Below, piece after piece: positions 33,770-44,400 of a stretch of 64,000 nt of DNA (positions are counted from its first letter, which is position 1; every line of letters starts with the position of its first letter). A model generated the notes under the pieces. It had not been told where the DNA came from. It did no database searches and saw nothing but the letters and a program-made list of their open reading frames with translations. A program made the translations under genes and the position numbers. Source of the stretch: Ulva prolifera. Lineage: Eukaryota > Chlorophyta > Ulvophyceae > Ulvales > Ulvaceae. The stretch is taken from contig CM041196.1 in NCBI GenBank assembly GCA_023078555.1, positions 124,001 through 188,000 of the forward strand, written 5' to 3'.

Positions 33770-35966
33770 CTGCTTGTGGACCGTGCAGGTGCCGATGGAG
33801 TGTCTGCTGGACTACCTCTGCCTCGCAGCGGCGCTGGAGCCGGTGCCAGCTGCTGTCCCTCATGAAGGAGCAAGCGGCGCTCGAGAACCAGGATCGGGAC
33901 CTGGCCAAAGCGCTGGTCCATTTCGCCGACGGGGACGTGCTCATGATGGCCCTTCTCCATGCATGGACGGGCACGGATTTCCGTGTGTCGAGCCCCACAG
34001 GGTTGGACTACCACATCGGGCCTCTATCTTATGCCTGGGGCGTGGTCTGCAAAAAAAATCATCGACAAGGAGAAGGAGGAACACAAGAAGACAGTGCGCA
34101 ATCAAGCTTTCAAACCCGACGAGGTCAGCGATGATGCCGATGCGTCAACGACATCGCCGCAAGATGGGCAACTCGACAAGCACTACAGGAACCTCCTGAC
34201 GTACTTCGTTGCATCCACATTTGTCCTGGCGGCGACTTGCAGCAAACTCCAGAGCTGGTGGTGGCCCAAGGCTAAACCTGCAACGGATTCGGCAGCGTCC
34301 CTGACTGTCCAAACCCGGGTCGCTGCAGTCACGAAGGCTGCGCGCGCCAAGTACAAGACGGCGAAGATGTCCATCATGCACGCCAAGCTGTGCGCGCACG
34401 GTGCTGATCTCCTGGAAGATATCTTGCATTGCGCTACGGTTGGGGTGCCGCGCGCTCATTTCTGGGTGGCTGCGCTGGAAGCGGTGGCGCATGTGGTCAA
34501 GCCGGGCAAGGGGCCAAAAAACATGAAGTGCACCTTTGCCGACATCGTGCAGTACGCGCGTTCCTGCATTGAGGCGGCTCGACGCAAGGGCGTGAAGCTG
34601 CAAGTGCCCGAGTCTGTCTTGGAGGAGATGATCCCGGCGCCGTGCCCCGGAGTGCCGAACGCGCCCGGACACCTCCCGGAGGCGCACGACCTGGAGGACA
34701 CGTCGTCCGTGCTGGAGGGGAGCGGCGGCAGAGGCGGCGCGGCCCTCGCGGACAGCTCCACCGACGCAGCCTCGGGCCACAAGTCCGATGTCGACGGCCC
34801 AAGCGGCCAGGGGGCCGGCGCCGGGGGCGATGACGGGTCGGCGGCCGCCAAGACTGGTGACGGCAGCGGCGCCGCAGGAGTTCCCGCCGGGCCCGGGGGA
34901 GCCGCGGACCCCAATGGTGGGGACCGCGTGAGTTCCGCTGGCACAGGGGGAGGACGCGCGGCTGTAGCGTCCGGAGCCACCCCGGCATTCGGCCGTGCTG
35001 GCGGTGCTGCCGAGGTCATCGACCTCATCACTCCCATCCATGCGATGAACTCGCGAGACGCACAAACCACACCAGTGCTGGCCGACCAGCACCCAGCAGG
35101 TGAGCTTCCATGCGTGCCCGCAACTGCACACTGCCCTGTCATCCATGTTTGTCCACCGCCTTGTATGTATGTGATTACACAGGACAGAGGCCGGAAATGA
35201 TGCTGGATCTCGGAATCCGTCTTTTGACCTGCTCCCTCATTCATGGCACTGAGCCGGGCACGAATAGGAGCTCACCTGCTGCTCGCACTCAGTCCCGCCT
35301 ACGCGGACGGGACGGCCGCACTGCAGCGCCCGTCCCCCCCCAGCCCAGCATCGCCATTATCACCCTCACCCCCACAACAAGTACAGCCGCTCTGACAGTC
35401 CGCGTCACACCAGGGGCACTGTCATAAGAGGTCACGCAGGGGGGATGTGTACAGGTCCGCCGCCAGTCCAGCCAGTGCAACCGGCGATGCAAGTGGACAC
35501 CCCCATGATGCAGCAGCCGGCGGTCGAGAACATGGTGGAGAACAGCCCGTACTTCCGTCGGATGGTGATGGACGTGGTGAACAAGGGGCTGGACGTCGCC
35601 CCTGATGCACCTGCAGCGCAAGTGGCGCCCGAGGCCCACCACCACGGAGCTACCGGCGCACCGCCGATGCCAGAGACGCCCGAGGCTCTCCGGCCGTCGA
35701 TCAATGAAGCCCAGGTGCTTCAGGCGCAGTTGCAGAAGACCACGGATTTCGCCCGGCAGATACATCGGGCGCTGCAAGCTGCCGGAGCCGGCGCCGCTGC
35801 ACGTGGAGGACCAAGCCATGCCGCTGCAGACGGGGCGGGTGTGGGGGCGGCTGGAGCACAGGATGCTGCATGGAAGCGCAGTCGCAGCGAAGAGGCACCA
35901 GAGAACATGAGTGTCGGGACACAGGCGCCCCACATTGTGGAGAGGCATGCTCGGAGGCGGCAGTAG
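33770..35966 (+). CDS. Unknown gene, duplicated copy B
   Basis: The main exon (about 34060-35099, donor GCAG|GTGAGC) encodes a domain matching copy A, ending in CPGVP-x-AP-x-HLPEA and then a long Gly/Ala/Ser low-complexity tail. A last exon (about 35445-35966) encodes a Gln/Pro-rich, possibly coiled-coil segment ending HIVERHARRRQ. In the first part (33790-33990) the block matching copy A changes frame after AALEP relative to copy A, and a run of eight A lies near 34051-34058. The copy may therefore be frameshifted or use a splice not seen here. Function unknown. Confidence 0.45.
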
Positions 35967-36876
35967 GCCGAGAGGCTTGAGGTGGGTTGGCCACCTGCGC
36001 CGACGTGTCGCTGTCAGGCCAGGGGCATGTCTTGCTGGGTTGGCCTCTACGCGTCTGTGTTGAGTGAGCAGCCGCGCAGGTCGATGGGACCGAGGGCATG
36101 CCAGCGGCCTGCGTTGTCTGTTCTCGTGGGGAGCATCACCACACCGTGCGCCGTCAGAGCATTGGTCTCCGGCCGTTGATGAACGCCACGGGTGTTGAGT
36201 GAGAGAGTGTCTGTGACTGGCATGCTGCTGCGGACACCAGAGCTGCTGAGCATTCCCGGACTTGCAAGCTGATTGTGCTTCGGTCGAGACTGTGCAGGCA
36301 GCGCTCCATAGGATGTGGTTGCTAGTGATTGCAATATTGTCATGCTTTGACCGAAGAGTGACTATGGTAGTCGACTTGATTTATTTCATTGAATTGATGG
36401 CGGCTGGGGGAGTCCGAGTTCAGTGGCCTTGCTGGAGAGCGAGTGTTGAGAGACACTGTGTGCGCACCGCTGCTTCTGGTTGCGTGCCCCTGGTGATAAG
36501 TTTTGGTGGTGTAGCTGCAACACGCAGGAATCTTGTTTCACACTGTAACAAATCTCACACACATGTGGTCGTGATCAGCTGGATCCTCGACGCTCGTCTC
36601 TTGACCGTATTCTCATTGAAGTCACAGGATCAAACATGACGTTTCGGGCTTTGCCATGGGTTCTGCCATGCAGCAATCAGAGGTGGTTGCCCACCAGGCA
36701 TAGAGCTCACCACTTGTCCTTTCCACACCCCTGGACTTCACTGTGAGTGTCGGCGATCTTCATATAGAGGAGAGGGACGAGGCGGAAGCGCTGCCGTGCC
36801 GAAAGTTTCAAGAGAAGTCTGAGTATAACACCCTCCAGCCCCGTACAACAGCCAGCCCCAGGGTGACGGTGGTACC
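35967..36876. other. Spacer between unknown gene and JmjC-like ORF
   Basis: Short frames only. It could hold upstream exons of the JmjC-like ORF, but no splice join could be fixed. Confidence 0.35.
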
Positions 36877-37473
36877 GTGGGTGCGCAGTGCTACAAGGTG
36901 CAACATGACTCGTGCGTGACTTGCGATCTATCTAAATGTGTGAAGGCCAAGCTGGTCTTTTTGATACTGTCCAAGCCAATAGGCTTGGGCGAGTTTGATT
37001 GGCACAAGCTTACGCTTGTGTTGGTGACTCCGTCATTGCTCAATAAGCCCGGCATAGTGGTGGGTATGTGGGTCCACTTTGACTCCACAGGCGCCGTAAA
37101 CCTCCTTGAAAGCTTCTCAGACGGCTGCATTGATGAGGTTCACGCGACGTGGTACTTCTTGAGCCCCAGCCACGCGAATCCAGAGTACCCTTCCCCTGCC
37201 CTCTACATATTTGCAGCGATTGCGGGGGTCCAACCGAAGGATCTCATGGCAAAGGATGGGATCCTTGACCGTGTTAACGCAAAGCTGTTGGCAAAGATGA
37301 GCTCCACGGCCGGTGTAAACGAGAGTTTGATGGTGGTGTACCAGAAGAACGGTGACACGGTGTACGTCCCAGTGGGGTGGATGCATTGCGTGTTGAACCA
37401 CAAACCGAGCATGGAGATTGCGAAGGAAGTCTGCGCAAGTCCGTCGCAAGCAGACGCTGTTCGGTGGTCGTAG
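36877..37473 (+). CDS. JmjC/cupin-like dioxygenase domain, first ORF
   Basis: A 199-codon frame with a plausible double-stranded beta-helix signature. An H-x-D pair (HFD, codons at 37075-37083) is followed about 103 residues later by GDTVYVPVGWMHCVLN, whose His (37384-37386) fits the distal iron ligand of JmjC-type Fe(II)/2-oxoglutarate oxygenases. The GD-x-V-x-VP-x-GW-x-H pattern is typical of JmjC proteins. A cluster of Cys at the N terminus (CVTCDLSKC) could bind zinc. There is no in-frame ATG at the very start, so upstream exons are likely. Substrate unknown. Confidence 0.55.
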   Translation: MGAQCYKVQHDSCVTCDLSKCVKAKLVFLILSKPIGLGEFDWHKLTLVLVTPSLLNKPGIVVGMWVHFDSTGAVNLLESFSDGCIDEVHATWYFLSPSHANPEYPSPALYIFAAIAGVQPKDLMAKDGILDRVNAKLLAKMSSTAGVNESLMVVYQKNGDTVYVPVGWMHCVLNHKPSMEIAKEVCASPSQADAVRWS

Positions 37474-38293
37474 GCGCAGCGACACAATCGGCTGCCGATG
37501 CAATGCATACCATGCGTGAGGCAAGGTATTCTCTTGTGTGTTAGTAATAGTGTTTGTCTTCTCCCGATCACTTGTTTGTAGCAATGTGTGTTCTTGGGGT
37601 CGTACGCAGACGAGGTCCACCACCCGGTGTTCACTTGCATGCCTTGCAGTGCTGGTAAGCGCAGTGGCTCCATTCAATGTGAGCATCACCCCCTTGCGCA
37701 AATTACGGACTCATCGGCGGAGGCTGTGGGCACATTCATGGCGTGGGTTTACAGCTCAGCTCCGTTCTCGAGCCGTGCTAGCTGCCCATGCCTCACAAAC
37801 ATGGCCGCACAGACATAGCCATTCATCGTGCCTGCAAGAATGCCTGAAATGTTCCCCGATGTGGCACGCCTACTTACTACAGGACGGCACAGTGCTTCAA
37901 TACTAACCAATCCACCCGGCGGCTCTTGGATGTACATGGTGTTGGCGCTGCAGCGGCAACCCCGATGCTGATAGCCCACATGGCTGCTCTGAAGGCCTCG
38001 AAGCTGCCTCATTCCAACCTTGCCCCAGCCTCTCCCCGATGACCGGCCTGGGCCCAGCCTCATCGCCCCAGCGTTGTCTACTGTTTCACAAGTGGCAGGC
38101 TATCTCATGTAGGCTGCCACTTGTGGCACCTAATGTGTTTGGGTCAATGCATCAGCCGTTTCGTGGCACGCTGCGACACCACGGGCTGCTCGTTTTGCTT
38201 GACGGAAAGCAATGGCCATGTTGTTGACGCCGTCATGGGGGTCGTCTCGCATCACGTGATTGGAGGGTAGCAGGCAGAGTCTCCTGAGGCAGA
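37474..38293. other. Spacer between JmjC-like ORFs
   Basis: Overlapping short frames on both strands; no supported gene. Confidence 0.35.
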
Positions 38294-39192
38294 GTGTCGA
38301 TCGCGACGTCATGGCCACTCGAGACACACAATCACAGCCGACCACCTACGATGACATCCTGCACACTCCTCACCCGCCCCAGCATCGGCGCCATCGGCGC
38401 CATCATGATCAACGCCAAGAAGGGGCGGGCAACCGACAACGTCCGCATTGTGCGTGACGTGCTTCATGCAAAGCCCGGCCAGAACATCTTCGATAGAATT
38501 GAGGAGGTGAGTAAGCGCGCGCCCGAGAAGACGGGTGAGAAGCATTCAAGAACAGGGTTGCCGCTAGCCGGGAATGGGGTATGGTCTGTGCATTTTCGCC
38601 AGAGTGTAGATATGAAGAAGCCAAAGCAGTTCAATGCACAAGACCATAAGGGTGGCATTTTTGGCGAGGGGAGACATTTGTGGTATTCAGTAGCCAGTCA
38701 GTGGACTTTTACTAGTGGCTCTCGCACCACGTGTACACATGTCGATGAGGGCCATGTTGCGGCGTACATGCCCATGTTTTGTCGTGCGGGGGCTCTCAAG
38801 GTGTGGGTCATGGTACCGCCTATGCAGCTAAACAATGCAAAGGTACCGTGGCTTCGACGGGCGGTTGAAGGTACCTACGACATGCAGGGATAAATTAGTT
38901 CATTTGTCGATATGGCATGTACGGTTGCGGGTGCTGTTGTGTTTTGCCAGCGTCCGGGCAATGTTGTGATCATCCCCGCCGGCTTCCCCCATGCGGTCCA
39001 CACATGCTACGAGGAGGGACTCCCGGATCAATGGTGTGCGTTGGGGGACCAGCAGTGGTTCTTGAAGACCCACAACGACCTGATCACTGCATTTCAGCTT
39101 GCTGAGGACATGTCGGGGGAAAAGCGGCTTATACGGGATTCTTGTCCCGACCATGCGGATGACAGAGTGCGACCGTTTTATAAGCTGTGGAT

Positions 39193-39226
<34 letters not shown>

Positions 39227-39283
39227 TCAATCGGGATTGCCCCAAAGATGCAATGCATAGCACTGCCGAATCTCCATTGCTGA
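38294..39283 (+). pseudogene. JmjC-like domain, second ORF, interrupted by TAA
   Basis: The frame has TTCTHVDEGHVAAY with the H-x-D ligands at 38738-38746. It then has GALKVWVMVPP, whose Lys fits the 2-oxoglutarate-binding position. Further on, RPGNVVIIPAGFPHAVHT supplies the distal His at 38990-38992. A single in-frame TAA (38891-38893) lies between the halves, and the frame continues unchanged after it. This is either a nonsense mutation or an intron whose borders I could not find. A G31 tract at 39195-39225 is in frame near the C terminus as poly-Gly. It differs clearly from the JmjC-like ORF 0.8 kb upstream. Confidence 0.6.
39195..39225. repeat. Poly-G tract (31 consecutive G)
   Basis: An uninterrupted G run inside the second JmjC-like ORF, read as poly-Gly. 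Confidence 0.95.
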
Positions 39284-41490
39284 GTAGCAAGTGGCGTCGC
39301 GGCAATTTCTCAAAGAAAATCTGAAAATCAAACGACGTGACTTCATGCAAAGCATGATGAGGAGTGGCTCGTCTGAGGTGTAACATGTCTACTTTTTTGT
39401 GGTTTTTCTTGGTCATACACAGCCTTGCCATCTCCGTGAATGTGCATGTCGCAACGAACAATGGCCAACAACGTATTTTTTGCAATAGTGGTCTTCCTCA
39501 ACCGCATCAAACTGCCTACAATAGCCCGGGTACTTGCAAGCGCGCCTCGTTGCCTTGAAAGTTCCGCTGCTCTACGGAGCCTTGTTTTCCCATTGGGATT
39601 CCCGCTGAACTTCGCAGAATCAAGCATCGCTGATAACTCAATTTATCAGCGCGATATCCTGCTATACTGATGTTTCCTTTTTCTGGAATGCTGCCTCGAT
39701 ACAGTGTCCGCTCGCATCGCCCGTGCAGGTCATTTGATCACGCAACAACCACATATCATTTCCCACAACAGCTATTGATGCTCGTATGACAGCGGAAATT
39801 TTCAGCCTTCTTGAATGCAAAAAGTTCGCAAGCGTGTCAACTCGGCGCGCTCTACATCTTGCTCATCGTCGAAGTTGTCACTTGCCACTTCCCCACCATA
39901 AAGCTCATCGGACTGCACCACATACCAGGGCCACAGCCTCTTCACCAGCACATTACCTATATTCAAGACTTCTCGCCGCTGCAATCGTGCCGGACGTACA
40001 AGCAACCTCGTTGCCATTGCATTGTGTTGGGACCGATCCCGCTGTACGAATCTGTCCAAGCATGGTGCACAGCAGACATGACAACAAGCAGCTACATATA
40101 TCTGGTATGCAGCTTCGGATCGTTGCATAGTGGCGAAGAGCTAGCGTGCTGCGGCTCCGGATTTGTGCGCACGTAGACGGCACGGACAGTGTGCACCCGG
40201 GGACAGTGTGCACCTGTCCAATCGAGATAACTCGCCTCGCCCTCGCTATCAGCATATGCATTGGTTTCACGGGCACGCTGCGATTATGATCGGGCAATCT
40301 CGCTCCAATGCCCCAGGTGCCAGCGGGCTGCCATCGCTGACATCTGCTCTGACAGCTCAGAACCAGCGGCGAAACGCGGCGAGGTCATTGATATCTGTCA
40401 AAAATGTACAAAGTGCTAAGTATTTCGGATGGACGTCAGCCGGGCTGTAGAGCATTGCAATCAATTCCCGGTCCATGCAACACCGTGACCCCCAGAAACC
40501 TGCGCAAGCCCACGTTTACACAGTTCTCGCAGCTATCATCTACATGAAATGGGTAAACAATGCCATGCAACATAATGTGCCAGCGACGGAAAAAGCGAGG
40601 GCCCATATCTCTGCTTCGTGCGCGTCCGCCGTGCACGGAGTAAGACAGCGTGTCTTTACTTGCGGGATGGTCGGGATAGACAATGCTACGTTTAGACATG
40701 GATAGCCAGTATGGTTGAAACAGGGACTCTGATCCGCTGCGTCGGTCTTCGACCTATGTCAATGTCCAGTGTCCACCTGGGAACTTATCCACAAAAACAG
40801 CGATTCACTGCATGTGCGTCCGGTATCACGTATATGTGGGCAGTCACTGCTATTTCTGAGTTCGATATGCATTTGATAGACATACCAGTGGAAGCGGCGA
40901 CCAGAGTATTACGCGTGCGCGAAGAACGAGGTCGATGCAGCCGCTTGGCGCATGTCCCAACATGTACGTCACTGGAGAGTTGTGAATTGAATGTTCAGCC
41001 CGACTGGACAGGTCTCGATGAGCAGCGGCCCCGTGGAACAGCAGCTGCTGCGTGTTCAACGATCGTGTCTTGAACGTGCCGCAAAACGGGGCTTGCAAGC
41101 GTGCCTCAATCTTCAACTGCAAGTTACGGGACAGGCTATGTCGACTGACAGGGGTTGGTGGTCCTTGCCTTCAACAAGCAGAGCTGTACACCAACACAGC
41201 GCGGAAAACTAATACTGAACGAATGACGATGCTGCAAACCTTTCCACGCGAGGCAGCGACGTCTTGCGTTGATGCAATCCCTACACCTAGTTTCACTGTG
41301 GGAGTTGCAGAGGTGGAGTCACTGTATCGGAGCTGAAGTCACTGTTTTTGTGAACACAACATTTTCAGAAACTCGCATAGTGACAGCACGTCTAGATTGC
41401 AACACGGACGACTTGACCATGACACACAATCGGTAAATGATTGTCACCGCATTGCATCGCATAAACTTCGGCGGTGTGAATGCATCATTG
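39284..41490. other. Intergenic region, no supported gene
   Basis: Short frames only. A 14-bp direct repeat GGACAGTGTGCACC occurs twice around 40186-40216. The last part is the 3' flank of the ligase gene. Confidence 0.4.
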
Positions 41491-41497
41491 TTCACTG

Positions 41498-44400
41498 TCA
41501 TACACCCTTCATCCAATCGAGAGATTCTTCAGCCAGAAGCTCCTCTGCAATTTTATCATCCTCAGGCCCCTCTGCCCAGCCCTCGATGTCACTGCTGCTT
41601 CCTGAGTCTGTAAAGTACCCGTCGAGCCCTTGCGCTGCCGCTGCATCTATCCCATTACCTGGAGATCCATCATCACTCAGTGCAACAAGAACCTGCATCC
41701 TCAGGAACTCATCCGGGTAGATTGGAGGATCCTCTGCTAGCGCCTGTTGGAAGAGAACATTGTTTGGCGTCAACCCTGGGATCGTGTTGACTTCAATCAC
41801 GAAGAGTGTACCGTCCTCAACAGCCACGAAAGCATCTATGCGCGCAACGCCGGATAGCCCTAGCCTATTTGCTACCTTCTCAGCACTTTTTTGGGCAGCC
41901 TGCATGCACTCGCACAACACTGTTTCATCTGACAGGGGCGCATGTCTTTCCCAGCAGCTACGCAGATAGTGGGTCTCCAACGTTGTGGTAGCCACAGCCA
42001 TTGCCAACTGCTTGACAGTCTCACGGACAAGAAACACGCCATTTTGGAAACCCACCAGCGAGTGTTGCAATCAGACTACAGCTGGAAGCAAACACGCATC
42101 AGCATTCCGGTGGTAATGGCATGCAGCCACAAGTGAACGGCACGCAGCACATGGAGCAAGATGACGTGCCAGCTGATCAGCATAACTGCATGCGCCAGGT
42201 GCATCACGGGCCACAGAAGCATACCAGCAAGGACTCGCGAGGGATAATTTCAGGTGGCGGAGGCGTCAGGCAGACGCCGCCCCCGGTCTGGAACTTCTCG
42301 TCGTGTGACAGCACTGAGCCGCTCTTGAGCTGCATGCTGGGAATCATGGCCTGCATGTCCCCCGCTGTGCCATAGACCCCTACTGTGACCTCTACGAGGC
42401 CTGACACCTCCTCCCGCCGCAGCCGGGTCACTTGTGTGGCAGACTGCAAGTTGTGGACGAGCTCCAGCTGCACTGCATCTGCGCCCTCTGCCTCTTCTTC
42501 CCCATCGGGGACCTTCGAGGGCTCTAGCTCGCTGTTGGCGGCCGCAAAGGCCGCGGAGAGCGAGGGGTCGGCCACAAGGTCTGGCACTGGAGCCGTCTCC
42601 ACATGGACCTGGTCTGCCTCTATGAAGGGCTCAATGACGAATGTCGGCACGATCCCGGCCGGCATCGCGATGGAGCCCGTCCCATCTGCACATGCAGCCG
42701 GTCCAAGTGAGTTCGCCATCCCAGTGTGGGCTCAGCTGACGACACCCGTTTCCAGCTGCGTTGACAGGATACACAGCAACACAGCTCCTTGAGCACATAC
42801 CATATCTGGAAGCACTCGGGTCACGATGGTCAACATGCTTGTAGTGCACAGCCCGTATGGCAGTCACACGTGTGGCTGCAGTCAGACAGGCGTTCCAGAA
42901 CACTGGCTATCCATCAATGGCACAGGCAGGGCTGGTTACGGTCCGAGGCGCACCGGGCGTCAGCTCTTCAGGGATCTCGTCCCACTGCTGTGCGATGGCA
43001 CTGGCGTAGGCGATGAGGTCGCCGGGGTGCTGCAGGCGCATGATGCCTGTGCTGCAGCCATCGAGGGCAGGCTTGATGATGAGCGCCGCGTCCTCCCGCA
43101 GCACAAGGTCCTCACGCATGCCCTCCAGCCCGACCTCAGCAAGTTCGGGCGCCTGAGCGACCTCGACGATGTCCTCCAGGAACAGCTCAATCTTCGGCAC
43201 CGGGTAGATGTTCTGATCTCCCAGGGTCTGCACAGGTGACCGTGCTGGTTGCAGCCTCCCAGTGGGCGCTGTGCTGCTGATGGCGGCATGACAGGGGCTC
43301 CTCCCGGTACCCGCAGGGTGAAGAGACAGTAATGCCAGCGGTCGAATGGTGCTCAGACTGGGACTGAAGACGACACCAGGAATACAAGGTGACCTTGTGG
43401 TGGTGGTACGAATGAGCGTACCCCGATGACCTCGGCCGTTTCAGCTTTGTCCATGCAGATGCGGCTGGCGGTCTCGCCTGAGCCGGTAAACGGGATCGAG
43501 AAGTGAGCTAGGTACTGCTGCAGGGTGCCGTCCTCACCGAGGTCTCCGTGGATGAGGTTGAACACCACCGCCGAGTTGGTCTGCACATTGCTGGTGTCAG
43601 CCGTGGCACCTCTGTGGCAGTGCATTAAATTCTCACCGAGACTATTTTTTACTTAGGTCGGTTTACATGCGTGCAGACGGCAATGAATTGTAAACCAGCA
43701 TAATGGCAGTTTGCGGGAAATCAGTCAGCAAACAGTGCACAGCCCCGTGAAGCGGTGCGGGTGGGTCACAGGCAGCACCTGGGCATGAAAGGCAAATGCC
43801 TCAAAGTCCATTGCCGCAGCCCGCGGTGCTCCGAGCCCCTCAAACATCGCGCCGGCGCCCTCCAGGCCGGCCACACCCATCTCCCACGCCATCTGCTCGC
43901 GCAGCTGCCAGCCATCCGCCGCGCCGGGTGGCCGCGCGTGCGGGGCGGTCGTCTCGGTGAGCGCTAGCAACTCGCACGCCTCGACGACCTCTGCGACGCT
44001 GCGCCGCATTGCGAGCGCGTGCGGCACCGCCCACACGACGCGCTCCTCCAGCGGCGGCGGCTCGTCGACCTCCGGCCGCCGTATCTCGTCGAGGGACATT
44101 CCCTCCGGCAGGTCGTCCTCCTCGAGGCCCGCGAGCATCATGTGGCTGCGCTCCGCCAGCATCTCCTTCCGCCGCTCACGCTCCCGAAGCGAGCTGAACT
44201 GTGGCGTGAGGACATACAACGTGACCTCCAGGTCATGATACTTCCGCAGATGCAGCCATGCCTGCACACGACTCGTCTGTGAACGGCACACTACTCCTGG
44301 CTGTGTGATACACGGAAAGGTGTGGCCAGCGATATGCACCATGACAAGATTGACAGATGACAGGGGGGCAGCAGCCACAGAGCACGCTACGATAGCCTTC

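Noticed and set aside
40186-40216. Short direct repeat GGACAGTGTGCACC as an element end
   Set aside because: Two copies a few bases apart with no partner or target duplication.
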